This document shows positions 52,991 through 61,367 of a stretch of DNA of 64,000 nucleotides, in pieces. The notes below the pieces were generated by a model. The model ran no database searches, was not told where the DNA came from, and saw nothing but the letters and a program-made list of their open reading frames with translations. The stretch is from positions 124,001-188,000 of the forward strand of contig WGMQ01000020.1 of assembly GCA_016125005.1 (NCBI GenBank), given 5' to 3'. Each line of letters starts with the position of its first letter. Position 1 is the stretch's first letter. Position numbers and translations under genes: made by a program. This DNA is from a bacterium (lineage in GTDB: Bacteria > Sumerlaeota > Sumerlaeia > SLMS01).

Positions 52991-54133
52991 ATGGTCTCGT
53001 ACTTCTTCGAGTTGACGGCAGTGACAGGCGGATTGTTGGCGCTCGCATTGAGCATCGCATGGGGCCTGACCCGGCTCGCCATCGTGCTGGCGGAGAAGCG
53101 CCGCATCATGGCGGAGGTCAATCACCGCAGCAGTCACCGCACCCCAACGCCGCGCCTCGGGGGTGTCGGCCTCGTGGCGGGTATCCTGCTCGGTATCGGC
53201 GTTGCCACCCTGGCCGTCCTATCACCGCAAAGCTTTCCGGTCGTTGTACGACCAACGGAGAATGCGCTCTCGCCCTCCATGTTTGGCGTCATGGCGGCCT
53301 GCGTGCTGGGGGCATTTTTGCTTGGACTGTGGGATGACATCAGCAACCCACCCGCGTGGGTCAAGCTGGTGGGTCAGTTGATCCTCGCCATCGCGCCCCC
53401 CCTGCTCGGATGGCGCATGAAGCACTTCCACGTGCCCGGTATGGACGAGGTAACTGAGATCCCTGCGATGGCGGGCACGGTAGTGACCGCGTTGTGGATT
53501 CTGGCGCTGATGAACGCCGTGAACTTCATGGATGGCATCAACGGCATCGCCGGACGCTTCGGACAGATCGTGGCGGGAGCGACCTTCTTCGCCATTTTCC
53601 AGCTGCGCGGGGGCGAGGGCGTGATGGTGCTGTGCGCCTGCCTGTTCGGTGCTTGCACAGGGTTCCTCTTCTGGAATCACCCCAAGGCCCGAACCTTCAT
53701 GGGTGACTGTGGCAGCCAACCCCTTGGGCTCTTCGTGGCGCTCCTCGGCGTGATGGTGGTTAACCTGCCCACGTCGTATCCGTTGCCGTTTCTGGGCTTC
53801 GTGATCATCGTCTCACCGTTCCTTTTCGATGTGGGCATCACGCTGATGAAGCGACTGCTTGAGGGGCAGAACGTCCTCAAGGCCCATCGCGAGCACCTGT
53901 ACCAGCGCCATCTGGCGGCCACGGGCGAGGACCATGACAACACGCTCTTCTTCTATGAACTGCACCATCTTCCCATCGCTGTGATCGGCATCCTGTATAT
54001 CTTCTATCTATACGCCCCGGCCAACGCGGCCGCGCAGACTGTGTGCCTCCTCCTGACAACCGCGATCCTTGCGCATTACGCTTGGCGTGTGCTGCGCGCC
54101 GAGGACCAGCGCCTGTTGGCGCCGACCGGATGA
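52991..54133 (+). CDS. Polyprenyl-phosphate sugar-1-phosphate transferase (WecA/TagO family)
   Basis: 380 residues with about ten membrane helices. Family motifs: 'RTPTPRLGG' after the first helix, 'LGLWDD', 'NAVNFMDGINGIAG' (catalytic Asp region), 'TFMGDCGSQPLG' and 'KAHREHLYQRH'. It should join UDP-HexNAc to undecaprenyl phosphate and start a surface glycan. It resembles WecA/TagO more than MraY because of the 'NFMDGINGIAG' text and the HR-rich last loop. It overlaps the next gene by 4 bp (ATGA). Confidence 0.92.
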   Translation: MVSYFFELTAVTGGLLALALSIAWGLTRLAIVLAEKRRIMAEVNHRSSHRTPTPRLGGVGLVAGILLGIGVATLAVLSPQSFPVVVRPTENALSPSMFGVMAACVLGAFLLGLWDDISNPPAWVKLVGQLILAIAPPLLGWRMKHFHVPGMDEVTEIPAMAGTVVTALWILALMNAVNFMDGINGIAGRFGQIVAGATFFAIFQLRGGEGVMVLCACLFGACTGFLFWNHPKARTFMGDCGSQPLGLFVALLGVMVVNLPTSYPLPFLGFVIIVSPFLFDVGITLMKRLLEGQNVLKAHREHLYQRHLAATGEDHDNTLFFYELHHLPIAVIGILYIFYLYAPANAAAQTVCLLLTTAILAHYAWRVLRAEDQRLLAPTG

Positions 54134-55842
54134 AAGCATCGCGCCATCTGGCTCTGCTAGTGACGATGAGCCTCGCCGTGGCAACGGCCCATGCCGACCG
54201 GATCACGCTCGCCAACGGCCATGTCGTGGAAGGCCGCATCGTGCGCGAGAACGACTCGACCATCGTGGTCGAAGCCAATGGGATGCGGCTGTCGCTGGAT
54301 CGCGCATCCGTCCGCGCCATGGAGCGCACGCCCGACTGGGAGAACGCTCTTCTGGAAGCCGAGGTCTTCTTCCGCCGCCGAGAGGCACTGCGCGGTATCG
54401 AGGTTCTACGTCGCGCGAATGCCGATGGCGCCCCCCGCGAGCGCATCGGCGAATTGGTGGAGCGCTCGTGGGGAGGAATCACGGGGTCCATTCGTCAGAC
54501 CGATCCGAACCGCAAGGATGCGCTGGCGAAGGCACTGGGTGGCTTGATGTCCGACGACCTGATGACCACGGCGTCCCTCATACCCGCAAGCCGCTGCTTC
54601 TTCGAGCTGGATGACTTTGATCGCGCCGCCGAGGCCATTCGCCGCGTGCCTCCCGCCCTGCTCGAAACGCCGGGACCGGAGCGCGAATGGGCTCTCGATT
54701 TCATGCGTCTATACGTCCGGCGCCTGCTGGTCCGCGGGGAGTTCGAGAAGGCCATCGGCCTCATTGAGGATATCCGGCGCCTGGCTGGGGACAGCGGTGA
54801 CGCCCAGTACCCGCTGGCACATCTGGCAAGGGCCGCCGACGCCCGCAATCGCGGAGACTTTCGCGAGGCCCTCCGCATCATCGTGCATGACCTCGAACCC
54901 GTCTCGCCGCAGGTGGCCCGCAACCGCATTGTCTATACAATCAACGCGCTGGTTACGCGCGCGCGCGAAACCCGCCAGTGGCGGGATCTTCGCGATCAGC
55001 TGGAGCCGGTTCGCGCAGCCTTTCCCATGGAGTACCGACTCGCGGCCAACGAACTGATGGAATTCGAGGTGGCGGAGGCGCTCGAGCGCGGCGACCACGC
55101 GGAGGTTCTGCGACTGGTGGGCACCGTGGCCCGCGACGAGCGAAGCGAGGCCCTCGCCGCGGCGGAGCGGCAAGCCTACTACGAGTCCGAGTCCGCCCGA
55201 ATCGGGGACTCGTCGCCGCTCGAATTGATGAAGCTCGGTCGCTGGTGCGCCGACCACGGCATGTATCGTGAGGCGCTCGTCGTGCTCACCAAGGCTCGCG
55301 AAAACCCTTCCGTGGCGGAGCTGGCCGACGAACTGATCTCGCTCACGCGGCAGAAGCGCGACACAACACTGCTGGAGCAGGCGAATGCGGCCTTTCGCGA
55401 CGGGCGGCTGGACGAGGCGGAGGAGAAGCTGAAGGAAATCATCAAGGATCCGGGGCGCGCCAGCCTGATGGAACCCGACGCGGTCAATCTGTCCGACATG
55501 GTCAAGAAGACGCGCGCCCGCGAAAAGGAGCGCCGTCCCTACGAGGCCGAGGTACTCTACCAGCGCGCCGAACGGGCCTACTACCAACAGAAGATCGAGG
55601 AGAGCTTCAACCTGCTGGCACTGGTGCTGCGCGAGTACCCGGAAACCCCCGCCGCGCGGCGCGCGGCCCAGCTCCAGCCGGAAGTCCTCAGTGCTCTGGA
55701 GCTGGCCTTCCTTGAGGGACGTCCCGTGCCGCTGGAGAAGCTCCGCGCCGAAGTGCCCGTCGAGCGCATCCAGAAAACCGACAAACTGGCAGAGGAAATC
55801 TCCCGCCTGCTGACAGCCATCGAACCCGCCAAGCCACGCTGA
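54130..55842 (+). CDS. Secreted helical-repeat protein, function unknown
   Basis: 570 residues with a signal peptide ('LALLVTMSLAVATAHA'). A short beta module follows ('ITLANGHVVEGRIVRENDSTIVVEANGMRLSLDRASVRAME'-type text, the small SH3/Sm-like pattern often placed before TPR units). Helical repeats then run to the end ('RGIEVLRRANAD', 'EAVLVLTKARENP', 'DEAEEKLKEIIKD', 'ESFNLLALVLREYPETPAARRAAQ'). A periplasmic scaffold or assembly role is plausible. ATG 54130 overlaps the previous stop. Two octamers are present (54707, 54931). Confidence 0.75.
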   Translation: MKASRHLALLVTMSLAVATAHADRITLANGHVVEGRIVRENDSTIVVEANGMRLSLDRASVRAMERTPDWENALLEAEVFFRRREALRGIEVLRRANADGAPRERIGELVERSWGGITGSIRQTDPNRKDALAKALGGLMSDDLMTTASLIPASRCFFELDDFDRAAEAIRRVPPALLETPGPEREWALDFMRLYVRRLLVRGEFEKAIGLIEDIRRLAGDSGDAQYPLAHLARAADARNRGDFREALRIIVHDLEPVSPQVARNRIVYTINALVTRARETRQWRDLRDQLEPVRAAFPMEYRLAANELMEFEVAEALERGDHAEVLRLVGTVARDERSEALAAAERQAYYESESARIGDSSPLELMKLGRWCADHGMYREALVVLTKARENPSVAELADELISLTRQKRDTTLLEQANAAFRDGRLDEAEEKLKEIIKDPGRASLMEPDAVNLSDMVKKTRAREKERRPYEAEVLYQRAERAYYQQKIEESFNLLALVLREYPETPAARRAAQLQPEVLSALELAFLEGRPVPLEKLRAEVPVERIQKTDKLAEEISRLLTAIEPAKPR

Positions 55843-55907
55843 ATCCGGCACGGATTCGGCGTCCTATCTTTCCGTCTCAAGACCACCCACCTTCCGAGGA
55901 GGCAATC

Positions 55908-56699
55908 ATGCAGTTCCGATTCCCGATGTTGTTGATGGCCGCGTTCCTTGCTCTCCTGAGCAACCTCGCGTCCGCCGAAATCAAGACGATGCTCTTCGAG
56001 TATCCCGAGGGCGAGACCACCTGCGAGGCCTTCGTCGCCTATGACGACGCGGTGAAGGGGCCGCGCCCCGGCGTGCTGATCGTCCACCAATGGATGGGCA
56101 TCACCGACCACGAGCGCGAAATCGCCAAGAAGCTGGCGGGCATGGGCTACTTTGCCTTCTGCGCCGACATCTACGGCAAGGGAGTACGCCCGGCCGATGC
56201 GTCGGAGGCGGGCAAGCTGGCGGGTCAGTTCCGCGGAGGTGATCGCGGGGCCTATCGCCGTCGCCTAGTCGCCGCGCTCGGCGAGCTTCGCGGCAGCTTC
56301 ATGGAATCGGTCGATCCGACGCGCGTGGCCGCCATCGGCTACTGCTTCGGCGGGACCGGCGTGCTGGAGCTGGCGCGGGTAAACGCCGACGTTGCGGGCG
56401 TCGCCAGTTTCCACGGTGGCCTGAGCCGTGGCGCCGGCGCCACCGAGACCGAAATCCTTCCCAAGGTCCTGGTGATGCACGGCGACGCGGATCCTTACGT
56501 GCCCGCTGCTGAGGCCGATGCCCTCAAGGAGGAACTCCGCACAGCCAAGGCCGATTGGGAATTCATCTCCTACAGCGGCGCCGTCCACTCCTTTACGGAC
56601 CGCAACGCCGATTCCGACGGCGCCCGCTACAATGCGAAAGCGGATGCGCGCAGTTGGGAACGGTTGAGCGATTTCCTCGGCGAGCTGTTCAAGCGCTGA
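55908..56699 (+). CDS. Secreted dienelactone hydrolase family protein
   Basis: 263 residues with a signal peptide ('LLMAAFLALLSNLASA'). Alpha/beta-hydrolase of the DLH type: 'PGVLIVHQWMGI', nucleophile Cys in 'AAIGYCFGG', Asp in 'MHGDADPYVP' and His in 'SGAVHSFTD'. Known DLH enzymes open dienelactones, but exported relatives have mostly unknown esterase roles. GGAGG precedes ATG 55908. It has its own terminator. Confidence 0.92.
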   Translation: MQFRFPMLLMAAFLALLSNLASAEIKTMLFEYPEGETTCEAFVAYDDAVKGPRPGVLIVHQWMGITDHEREIAKKLAGMGYFAFCADIYGKGVRPADASEAGKLAGQFRGGDRGAYRRRLVAALGELRGSFMESVDPTRVAAIGYCFGGTGVLELARVNADVAGVASFHGGLSRGAGATETEILPKVLVMHGDADPYVPAAEADALKEELRTAKADWEFISYSGAVHSFTDRNADSDGARYNAKADARSWERLSDFLGELFKR

Positions 56700-56727
56700 T
56701 TCTGCGCAATCTCAGCACGGCAAAACC

Positions 56728-56760
56728 AAGGGGGGCGGGCGAGGGCTCGCCCCCCTTTTC
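56728..56760 (+). terminator. Intrinsic terminator after dienelactone hydrolase gene
   Basis: AAGGGGGGCG (56728-56737) and CGCCCCCCTT (56748-56757) form a perfect 10-bp stem, with TTTTC following. The inner bases can pair further (GGCGAG with CTCGCC variants). Confidence 0.92.
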
Positions 56761-56867
56761 TCATCGTCTGGCGCCGGACAAACCCGGTTTTGCGGCGACA
56801 AGAAATCGGGTTGTCGACCCGTGGAGGTATCCAGAATCTGTGGCGACGCACCAAGGGGAAGAGAACA

Positions 56868-57992
56868 TTGCGATCCACCCCGCCGAGAATCCGGACGGCG
56901 CTTATCATCTCGGTCGGCAACAATCTGTGCCTGACCCGGCTCCCCCGTCTGCTCAAGGAGGCCGGTATCCGCGCCGAGCTCTTCTCCGACGATCGCGGCC
57001 ATGCCGTTTACTCCTCGCACGTGGCGCACTGGTACCGGGCCTCGCGTGAGGCCGACGAGCAACGGGAGCAGTTGGCGGAGCTGCTCGCCCGGGGCGCATG
57101 GGATCATATCATTCCCGGCGACGACAGGGCGCTTGAGCGACTTGCACGCGATGATCGCCCCGCAGTCAGGCACGCTCTGCCCGTCGATCTCGCCCGAATC
57201 AGCGCAAACGCCCTCTTCGACAAGGTGGAGTTCGCTCGCTGGGCGCAGAGTCATTCCCTCCCGGTTCCCCTCAGCTCGAGTCACGCAAGCGCCGACTCGG
57301 CCGCCGATTGGTGGCGGTCGACGGCTCTTCCTGAAGTCATCGTGAAGCCCGCGCGCGGTCAGGGCGGGGTGGGCATCTTCGTGCCGGCAAATGAGGGTGA
57401 CTTGAGGGCTCGATGGACGGGCGACTGCCTGGTGCAGCAGTTTATCCGGGGCCGGACATTGGTCGCCGAGTGGGTGATGCGACGCGGCGAACCGCTGGCG
57501 GTGGTGCTCTCCCACAAGGTCTCGGCCCGGGGACCTTTCGGATTCTCCACGGAGCGGCGGTTTTGTGACCCTCGGCGCGCGGAGGAACTCGCCCATTCGA
57601 TCGGCCGGCTCACGGGTTTCAGTGGCCTCGGAGGAGCCGATCTGATCGAGCGCCCCGATGGGACGCTGGCGATCCTGGAGATTCACTTCCGGCCTACCAG
57701 CTGCATTCATATGAGCACGGTCGGCTCGCGGGATTTCGCGGCGGCGCTGCGTGGCGAGCCGAGCAACTGCGGGCCGGTCCGTGACACGACGATCCCACTG
57801 TTTCCGGAACGCGTCGTCACGGCGCTTCAGCACGATGGATTGGTGAGCGCGCTGCTCCAGTTCTGCCGACCAACGCTGTGGAGGTGGATGTCGTGGGGTG
57901 ATGCCGGCGCCATGAGGCGGCACTGGTGGAAGCTCTGGCGGGTCATGGGAGAGACGAGACGAAAGCGGGGACGCTCCATCGACGCGGCTTGA
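56868..57992 (+). CDS. ATP-grasp domain protein
   Basis: 374 residues. An N-terminal nucleotide-like Rossmann part ('TALIISVGNNLCLTRLPRLLKEAGI') is followed by ATP-grasp text: 'EVIVKPARGQGGVGIF', 'CLVQQFIRGRTLVAEWV' and the metal motif 'LAILEIHFRPTS'. It ligates a carboxylate to an amine or thiol through acyl phosphate. Relatives are found in peptide or cell-surface modification; the substrate is unknown. TTG 56868 is preceded by AAGGGGAAGAG; TTG 56790 is an earlier in-frame start. No partner gene is visible. Confidence 0.78.
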   Translation: MRSTPPRIRTALIISVGNNLCLTRLPRLLKEAGIRAELFSDDRGHAVYSSHVAHWYRASREADEQREQLAELLARGAWDHIIPGDDRALERLARDDRPAVRHALPVDLARISANALFDKVEFARWAQSHSLPVPLSSSHASADSAADWWRSTALPEVIVKPARGQGGVGIFVPANEGDLRARWTGDCLVQQFIRGRTLVAEWVMRRGEPLAVVLSHKVSARGPFGFSTERRFCDPRRAEELAHSIGRLTGFSGLGGADLIERPDGTLAILEIHFRPTSCIHMSTVGSRDFAAALRGEPSNCGPVRDTTIPLFPERVVTALQHDGLVSALLQFCRPTLWRWMSWGDAGAMRRHWWKLWRVMGETRRKRGRSIDAA

Positions 57993-58061
57993 CCCACGTT
58001 GCGAGGAAAGTTTTCATCGTCCACGAACTACTCTACCGACCCCGTTAAGTGAGAAGCTCCC

Positions 58062-59468
58062 ATGAGTGACGCGCAGCAGATTCGACACAAGGCGACCAAC
58101 CTGCCTGGATGGAGACCAAGGGGGGCGGCCAAGCTTGGGCTGCTGCTCCTGTTGGCCTCCGGCGCCACGGCCGCACCTGTCTATACACCTCTGCTGTCGC
58201 TTGGCAACGACGTTGAATGCGAGAAGTGCCAGGGTTACCTGCTGCCGGGCGCCGTCGTACCCCGCGAGGACTACCGCTACGCGATCCATTCCGACCTGCC
58301 GGAAATCTTCAAGACGGACGGGGTGCTCTACGCCACTTTCCCAGTCCTGCCGCCCTTCGACACGGCAAAAGACGGCCCGCTTGCCGAAGAAATGCGGACT
58401 CAGGTCAACCATGGCTTCACCGCGATCGATGACTCGTTCGAGGTCTTCCTCTACCACATGAGCGAGTTGGAGAATAAGTCGCATCCCCGACGCCTGGTGG
58501 TGCTGGCGATGAACAAGGCGACCGAGCCGGTGCAGCTGTCGCCCCTGGTGGCGATCGAGGCGAAAGGAAAGATGGGGACGAACGATGGCCCGGAAACTCG
58601 ACTGGCCAGGCGAGTCTTCACGGGTGATTTCGAGACCCGCGATTCAGTAACCATCGAGCCGGGCAAGGCAGGCGTCCTGGCCGTGAGCCCCATCGTCGCT
58701 GCGGCGCAGGACGGGCCCGATTCCACGACGTCCAGCTTCGTGAATGGCATCGTCAGAGGTATCGTTGAGTCGCCGGGCAAGACCGCGTTGGACGTGGCGG
58801 TCGTGGCGATCCCCGCGGACACGCCAATCGGTGAGTATGGCGCCGCCGCGGAACGTCTCCTCTCGATTGGAGCCAAGTCGGGCGAGACCGCGATGGACCT
58901 GCGGATAGCTCCGCCCGACTGCCACCTGCGCCGCGTCGTGGGCGTGTACCGGAACTTCAACTGGAAGGGCGGTGCAGTGATCGACGTGACGGCGCTTCCC
59001 GGAGACAACCTGGCGTTCCAGATGGCGCTGCCCGCAGCACAGGCGAAAGGCTGCGAAGCGGGTCGGCAAACTCAGGACATGCTGCTACACCCGCCCTACG
59101 TCCGCCCCGAGACGATCGGCAACTATACCATCGAGTATCACGTGGATCTCGATCTTCACAATCCGAGCACGGAAACTGTTCCGGTGGACGTGCGGTTCGG
59201 CAAGCCGGACGCATCGGTCGGTCTGGTGTGGACTGCCGCCGTTGGCGAGGTTGGCGCGGTGGCAGAACCGGGACCGGTTCGCTCGGGCTGGGCAGGCGCG
59301 TGGGCCAAGGGCGATCTCCCCGACGACACGCTTTCGTTCCTGGAGAGCCCGCTGCTCCTGACTGCCGGTGAATCACGTCGCGTGCGCCTACATTTCCATG
59401 TAGTAGGCACGTCGTCGCTCCCCTTCCAACTCCACGTCATTCGCGAAAAGGCAACGCCCGTCCAATGA
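58062..59468 (+). CDS. Secreted protein of unknown function
   Basis: 468 residues. A basic leader precedes a hydrophobic core ('LGLLLLLASGATAAP'), so it is probably exported. The rest is beta-rich without catalytic text I recognise ('FFEVFLYHMSELENKSHPRRLVVLAMN'-type strands, 'NYTIEYHVDLDLHNPSTETVPVDVRFGKP'). A Cys-x2-Cys pair is near the start ('ECEKCQG'). It is coupled to dapD by a 4-bp ATGA overlap, which is unexpected for a secreted protein. One octamer lies at the signal-peptide cleavage region (58179). Confidence 0.75.
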   Translation: MSDAQQIRHKATNLPGWRPRGAAKLGLLLLLASGATAAPVYTPLLSLGNDVECEKCQGYLLPGAVVPREDYRYAIHSDLPEIFKTDGVLYATFPVLPPFDTAKDGPLAEEMRTQVNHGFTAIDDSFEVFLYHMSELENKSHPRRLVVLAMNKATEPVQLSPLVAIEAKGKMGTNDGPETRLARRVFTGDFETRDSVTIEPGKAGVLAVSPIVAAAQDGPDSTTSSFVNGIVRGIVESPGKTALDVAVVAIPADTPIGEYGAAAERLLSIGAKSGETAMDLRIAPPDCHLRRVVGVYRNFNWKGGAVIDVTALPGDNLAFQMALPAAQAKGCEAGRQTQDMLLHPPYVRPETIGNYTIEYHVDLDLHNPSTETVPVDVRFGKPDASVGLVWTAAVGEVGAVAEPGPVRSGWAGAWAKGDLPDDTLSFLESPLLLTAGESRRVRLHFHVVGTSSLPFQLHVIREKATPVQ

Positions 59469-60271
59469 GTCACACACCGATCGACCAATTGCAGGCCATC
59501 ATCAACCGCTCGTGGGAGCAGCGTTCATCCGGCCTTCCCACGGAGACACGGTCCGCCGTTGAGGAAGTGCTGCAACTTCTCACGGACGGGGTATTGCGGT
59601 CCGCCGCCCCGACTGGCGATGGCAAGTGGGTGACCCATGAGTGGGTCAAGAAAGCGATCCTCCTGCACTTTGCCCAGACCAGTAGCCGCGTGATGCGCGC
59701 CGGCGAACTGAGCTTTTACGACAAGGTGGAAACCCGTCGCGACTGGGAGGAGAGCGGCGTGCGCGTCGTTCCGCCCGCCACCGTGCGCCACGGCGCCCAT
59801 GTGGCACGGGGAGCGATCCTGATGCCCTGCTACGTCAACATCGGTGCCTTTGTCGGGAGCGGCACCATGATCGACACCTGGTCCACCGTGGGAAGCTGCG
59901 CGCAGGTCGGCGCCAACTGCCACATCAGCGGCGGTGTTGGCATCGGCGGGGTGCTGGAACCGCTTCAGGCATCACCGGTCATCATCGAGGACAATTGCTT
60001 CATCGGCGCCCGCAGCGAAGTGGCCGAGGGTGTCTTCGTCGGCGAAGGCGCCGTGCTCGCCATGGGCTCCTACGTCAGCCAATCCACCAAGATCTACGAC
60101 GCGGTGAACGGCGGCGCCATCACGCGCGGACGCATTCCGCCCCGCGCGGTGGTGGTCCCGGGGGCTCTGCCCAGCCCCGACGGCACCCATTCCACCTACG
60201 CGCTCATCATCAAGAAGTATCGCGACGACCGCACCGACGCCAAGACGGCACTTAACGACATCCTACGCTGA
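59465..60271 (+). CDS. dapD: 2,3,4,5-tetrahydropyridine-2,6-dicarboxylate N-succinyltransferase
   Basis: 268 residues. The left-handed beta-helix hexapeptide repeats run from 'GAHVARGAILMPCYVNIGAFVGSG' to 'IGARSEVAEGVFVGEGAVLAMGSYVSQSTKIYD' (read in parts), the DapD core. It adds succinyl-CoA to tetrahydrodipicolinate in the succinylase branch of lysine/meso-DAP synthesis. Length and motifs are standard. The 'GLPTETRSAVEEVL' N-terminal helices also match. It overlaps the secreted-protein stop and leads into the cellulase gene 10 bp later. Confidence 0.95.
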   Translation: MSHTPIDQLQAIINRSWEQRSSGLPTETRSAVEEVLQLLTDGVLRSAAPTGDGKWVTHEWVKKAILLHFAQTSSRVMRAGELSFYDKVETRRDWEESGVRVVPPATVRHGAHVARGAILMPCYVNIGAFVGSGTMIDTWSTVGSCAQVGANCHISGGVGIGGVLEPLQASPVIIEDNCFIGARSEVAEGVFVGEGAVLAMGSYVSQSTKIYDAVNGGAITRGRIPPRAVVVPGALPSPDGTHSTYALIIKKYRDDRTDAKTALNDILR

Positions 60272-60281
60272 GGGCATTCCC

Positions 60282-61283
60282 ATGAAGCTGCTGCTGACGG
60301 CTTTGCTCCTGATGGCTCCGATGATGACCGCTGCTCAGGAACCCACTTTCCACGAACGCTTTGGCCGCGGCATCAATCTTGGCAATGCCCTCGAAGCGCC
60401 CAACGAAGGCGACTGGGGCGTGAAGCTTGAGGAGGGTTACTTCCCCATCATCGCCAAGGCCGGTTTCAAGCACGTTCGCGTGCCTATCCGCTGGTCCAAC
60501 CACGCCGGTGAGGAGTCGCCCTACACCATCGATCCGGCGTTCTTCGCCCGCGTCGACTGGGTGATCGACCAGGCGCGCGCCAACGGTCTTTCCGTGATCA
60601 TCAACATGCACCACTACGACGGTATCATGAAAGATCCGGCAGCCCATCGGACCCGCTTCGTCGGGCTTTGGAGCCAGATCGCCCCCCACTATCAAACCCA
60701 GCCGGACTCCGTGGCCTTCGAGCTACTCAACGAGCCACATGACAATCTCGACGCCGAGGCTTGGAACAGCATCCTCGCGGAGACTCTCACGGTCATCCGC
60801 ACCAGCAACCCAACCCGCACCGTCGTGGTCGGCCCGGCGGGATGGAACAATTATCAGCAGCTTCCAAAGCTCAAGCTCCCCGAGGGCTCCAGCAATCTGG
60901 TCGCGACGTTCCACTATTACGACCCGTTCCACTTCACCCACCAGGGAGCAGAGTGGGTCGGTCCAGCGGCAAAGGGATGGCTGGGTTCTGAATGGAAAAG
61001 GACCGAGGCCGAGCAAGCGGCAGTAAGGAGCGCGTTCGACGCGGCTCAAACATGGGCCGCGAAGGAAGGCGTCGAACTCTACCTCGGCGAGTTTGGCGCG
61101 TATAGCAAGGCGGACGAGGCATCCCGCGTTCGCTGGACTTCGTTCATCGCAGAGGAAGCGGACAAGCGGAAGATTTCCTCCGCCTATTGGGAGTTCTGCG
61201 CGGGGTTCGGCGCCTACGATCCCACCGCCAAGGCCTGGCGCGTGCCGCTGCTGGAAGCGCTGATCCCACCGAAGGCCGAGTAG
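60282..61283 (+). CDS. Secreted GH5 endoglucanase
   Basis: 333 residues with a signal peptide ('LLLTALLLMAPMMTAAQ'). GH5 TIM barrel: 'GRGINLGNALEAP', 'HVRVPIRWSNH', 'VIINMHHYDG', acid/base Glu151 in 'FELLNEPHD', 'FHYYDPFHFTHQG' and nucleophile Glu270 in 'LYLGEFGAYS'. It cuts beta-1,4-glucans outside the cytoplasm. It is 10 bp after dapD, probably co-transcribed by position only. The 3' end is followed by a shared terminator. Confidence 0.95.
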   Translation: MKLLLTALLLMAPMMTAAQEPTFHERFGRGINLGNALEAPNEGDWGVKLEEGYFPIIAKAGFKHVRVPIRWSNHAGEESPYTIDPAFFARVDWVIDQARANGLSVIINMHHYDGIMKDPAAHRTRFVGLWSQIAPHYQTQPDSVAFELLNEPHDNLDAEAWNSILAETLTVIRTSNPTRTVVVGPAGWNNYQQLPKLKLPEGSSNLVATFHYYDPFHFTHQGAEWVGPAAKGWLGSEWKRTEAEQAAVRSAFDAAQTWAAKEGVELYLGEFGAYSKADEASRVRWTSFIAEEADKRKISSAYWEFCAGFGAYDPTAKAWRVPLLEALIPPKAE

Positions 61284-61309
61284 ACAGCCAACACCACCGT
61301 CGAAATGAC

Positions 61310-61346
61310 AAGGCCCCGCGAAGAGTCGATCTCTCCGCGGGGCTTT
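61310..61346. terminator. Bidirectional terminator between GH5 and aspS
   Basis: AAGGCCCCGCG (61310-61320) pairs with CGCGGGGCTTT (61336-61346) apart from one G-T pair. The A-rich left flank and T-rich right flank allow use from both convergent genes. Confidence 0.85.
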
Positions 61347-61367
61347 GTCTAGACAGTGCAGTCCGGA

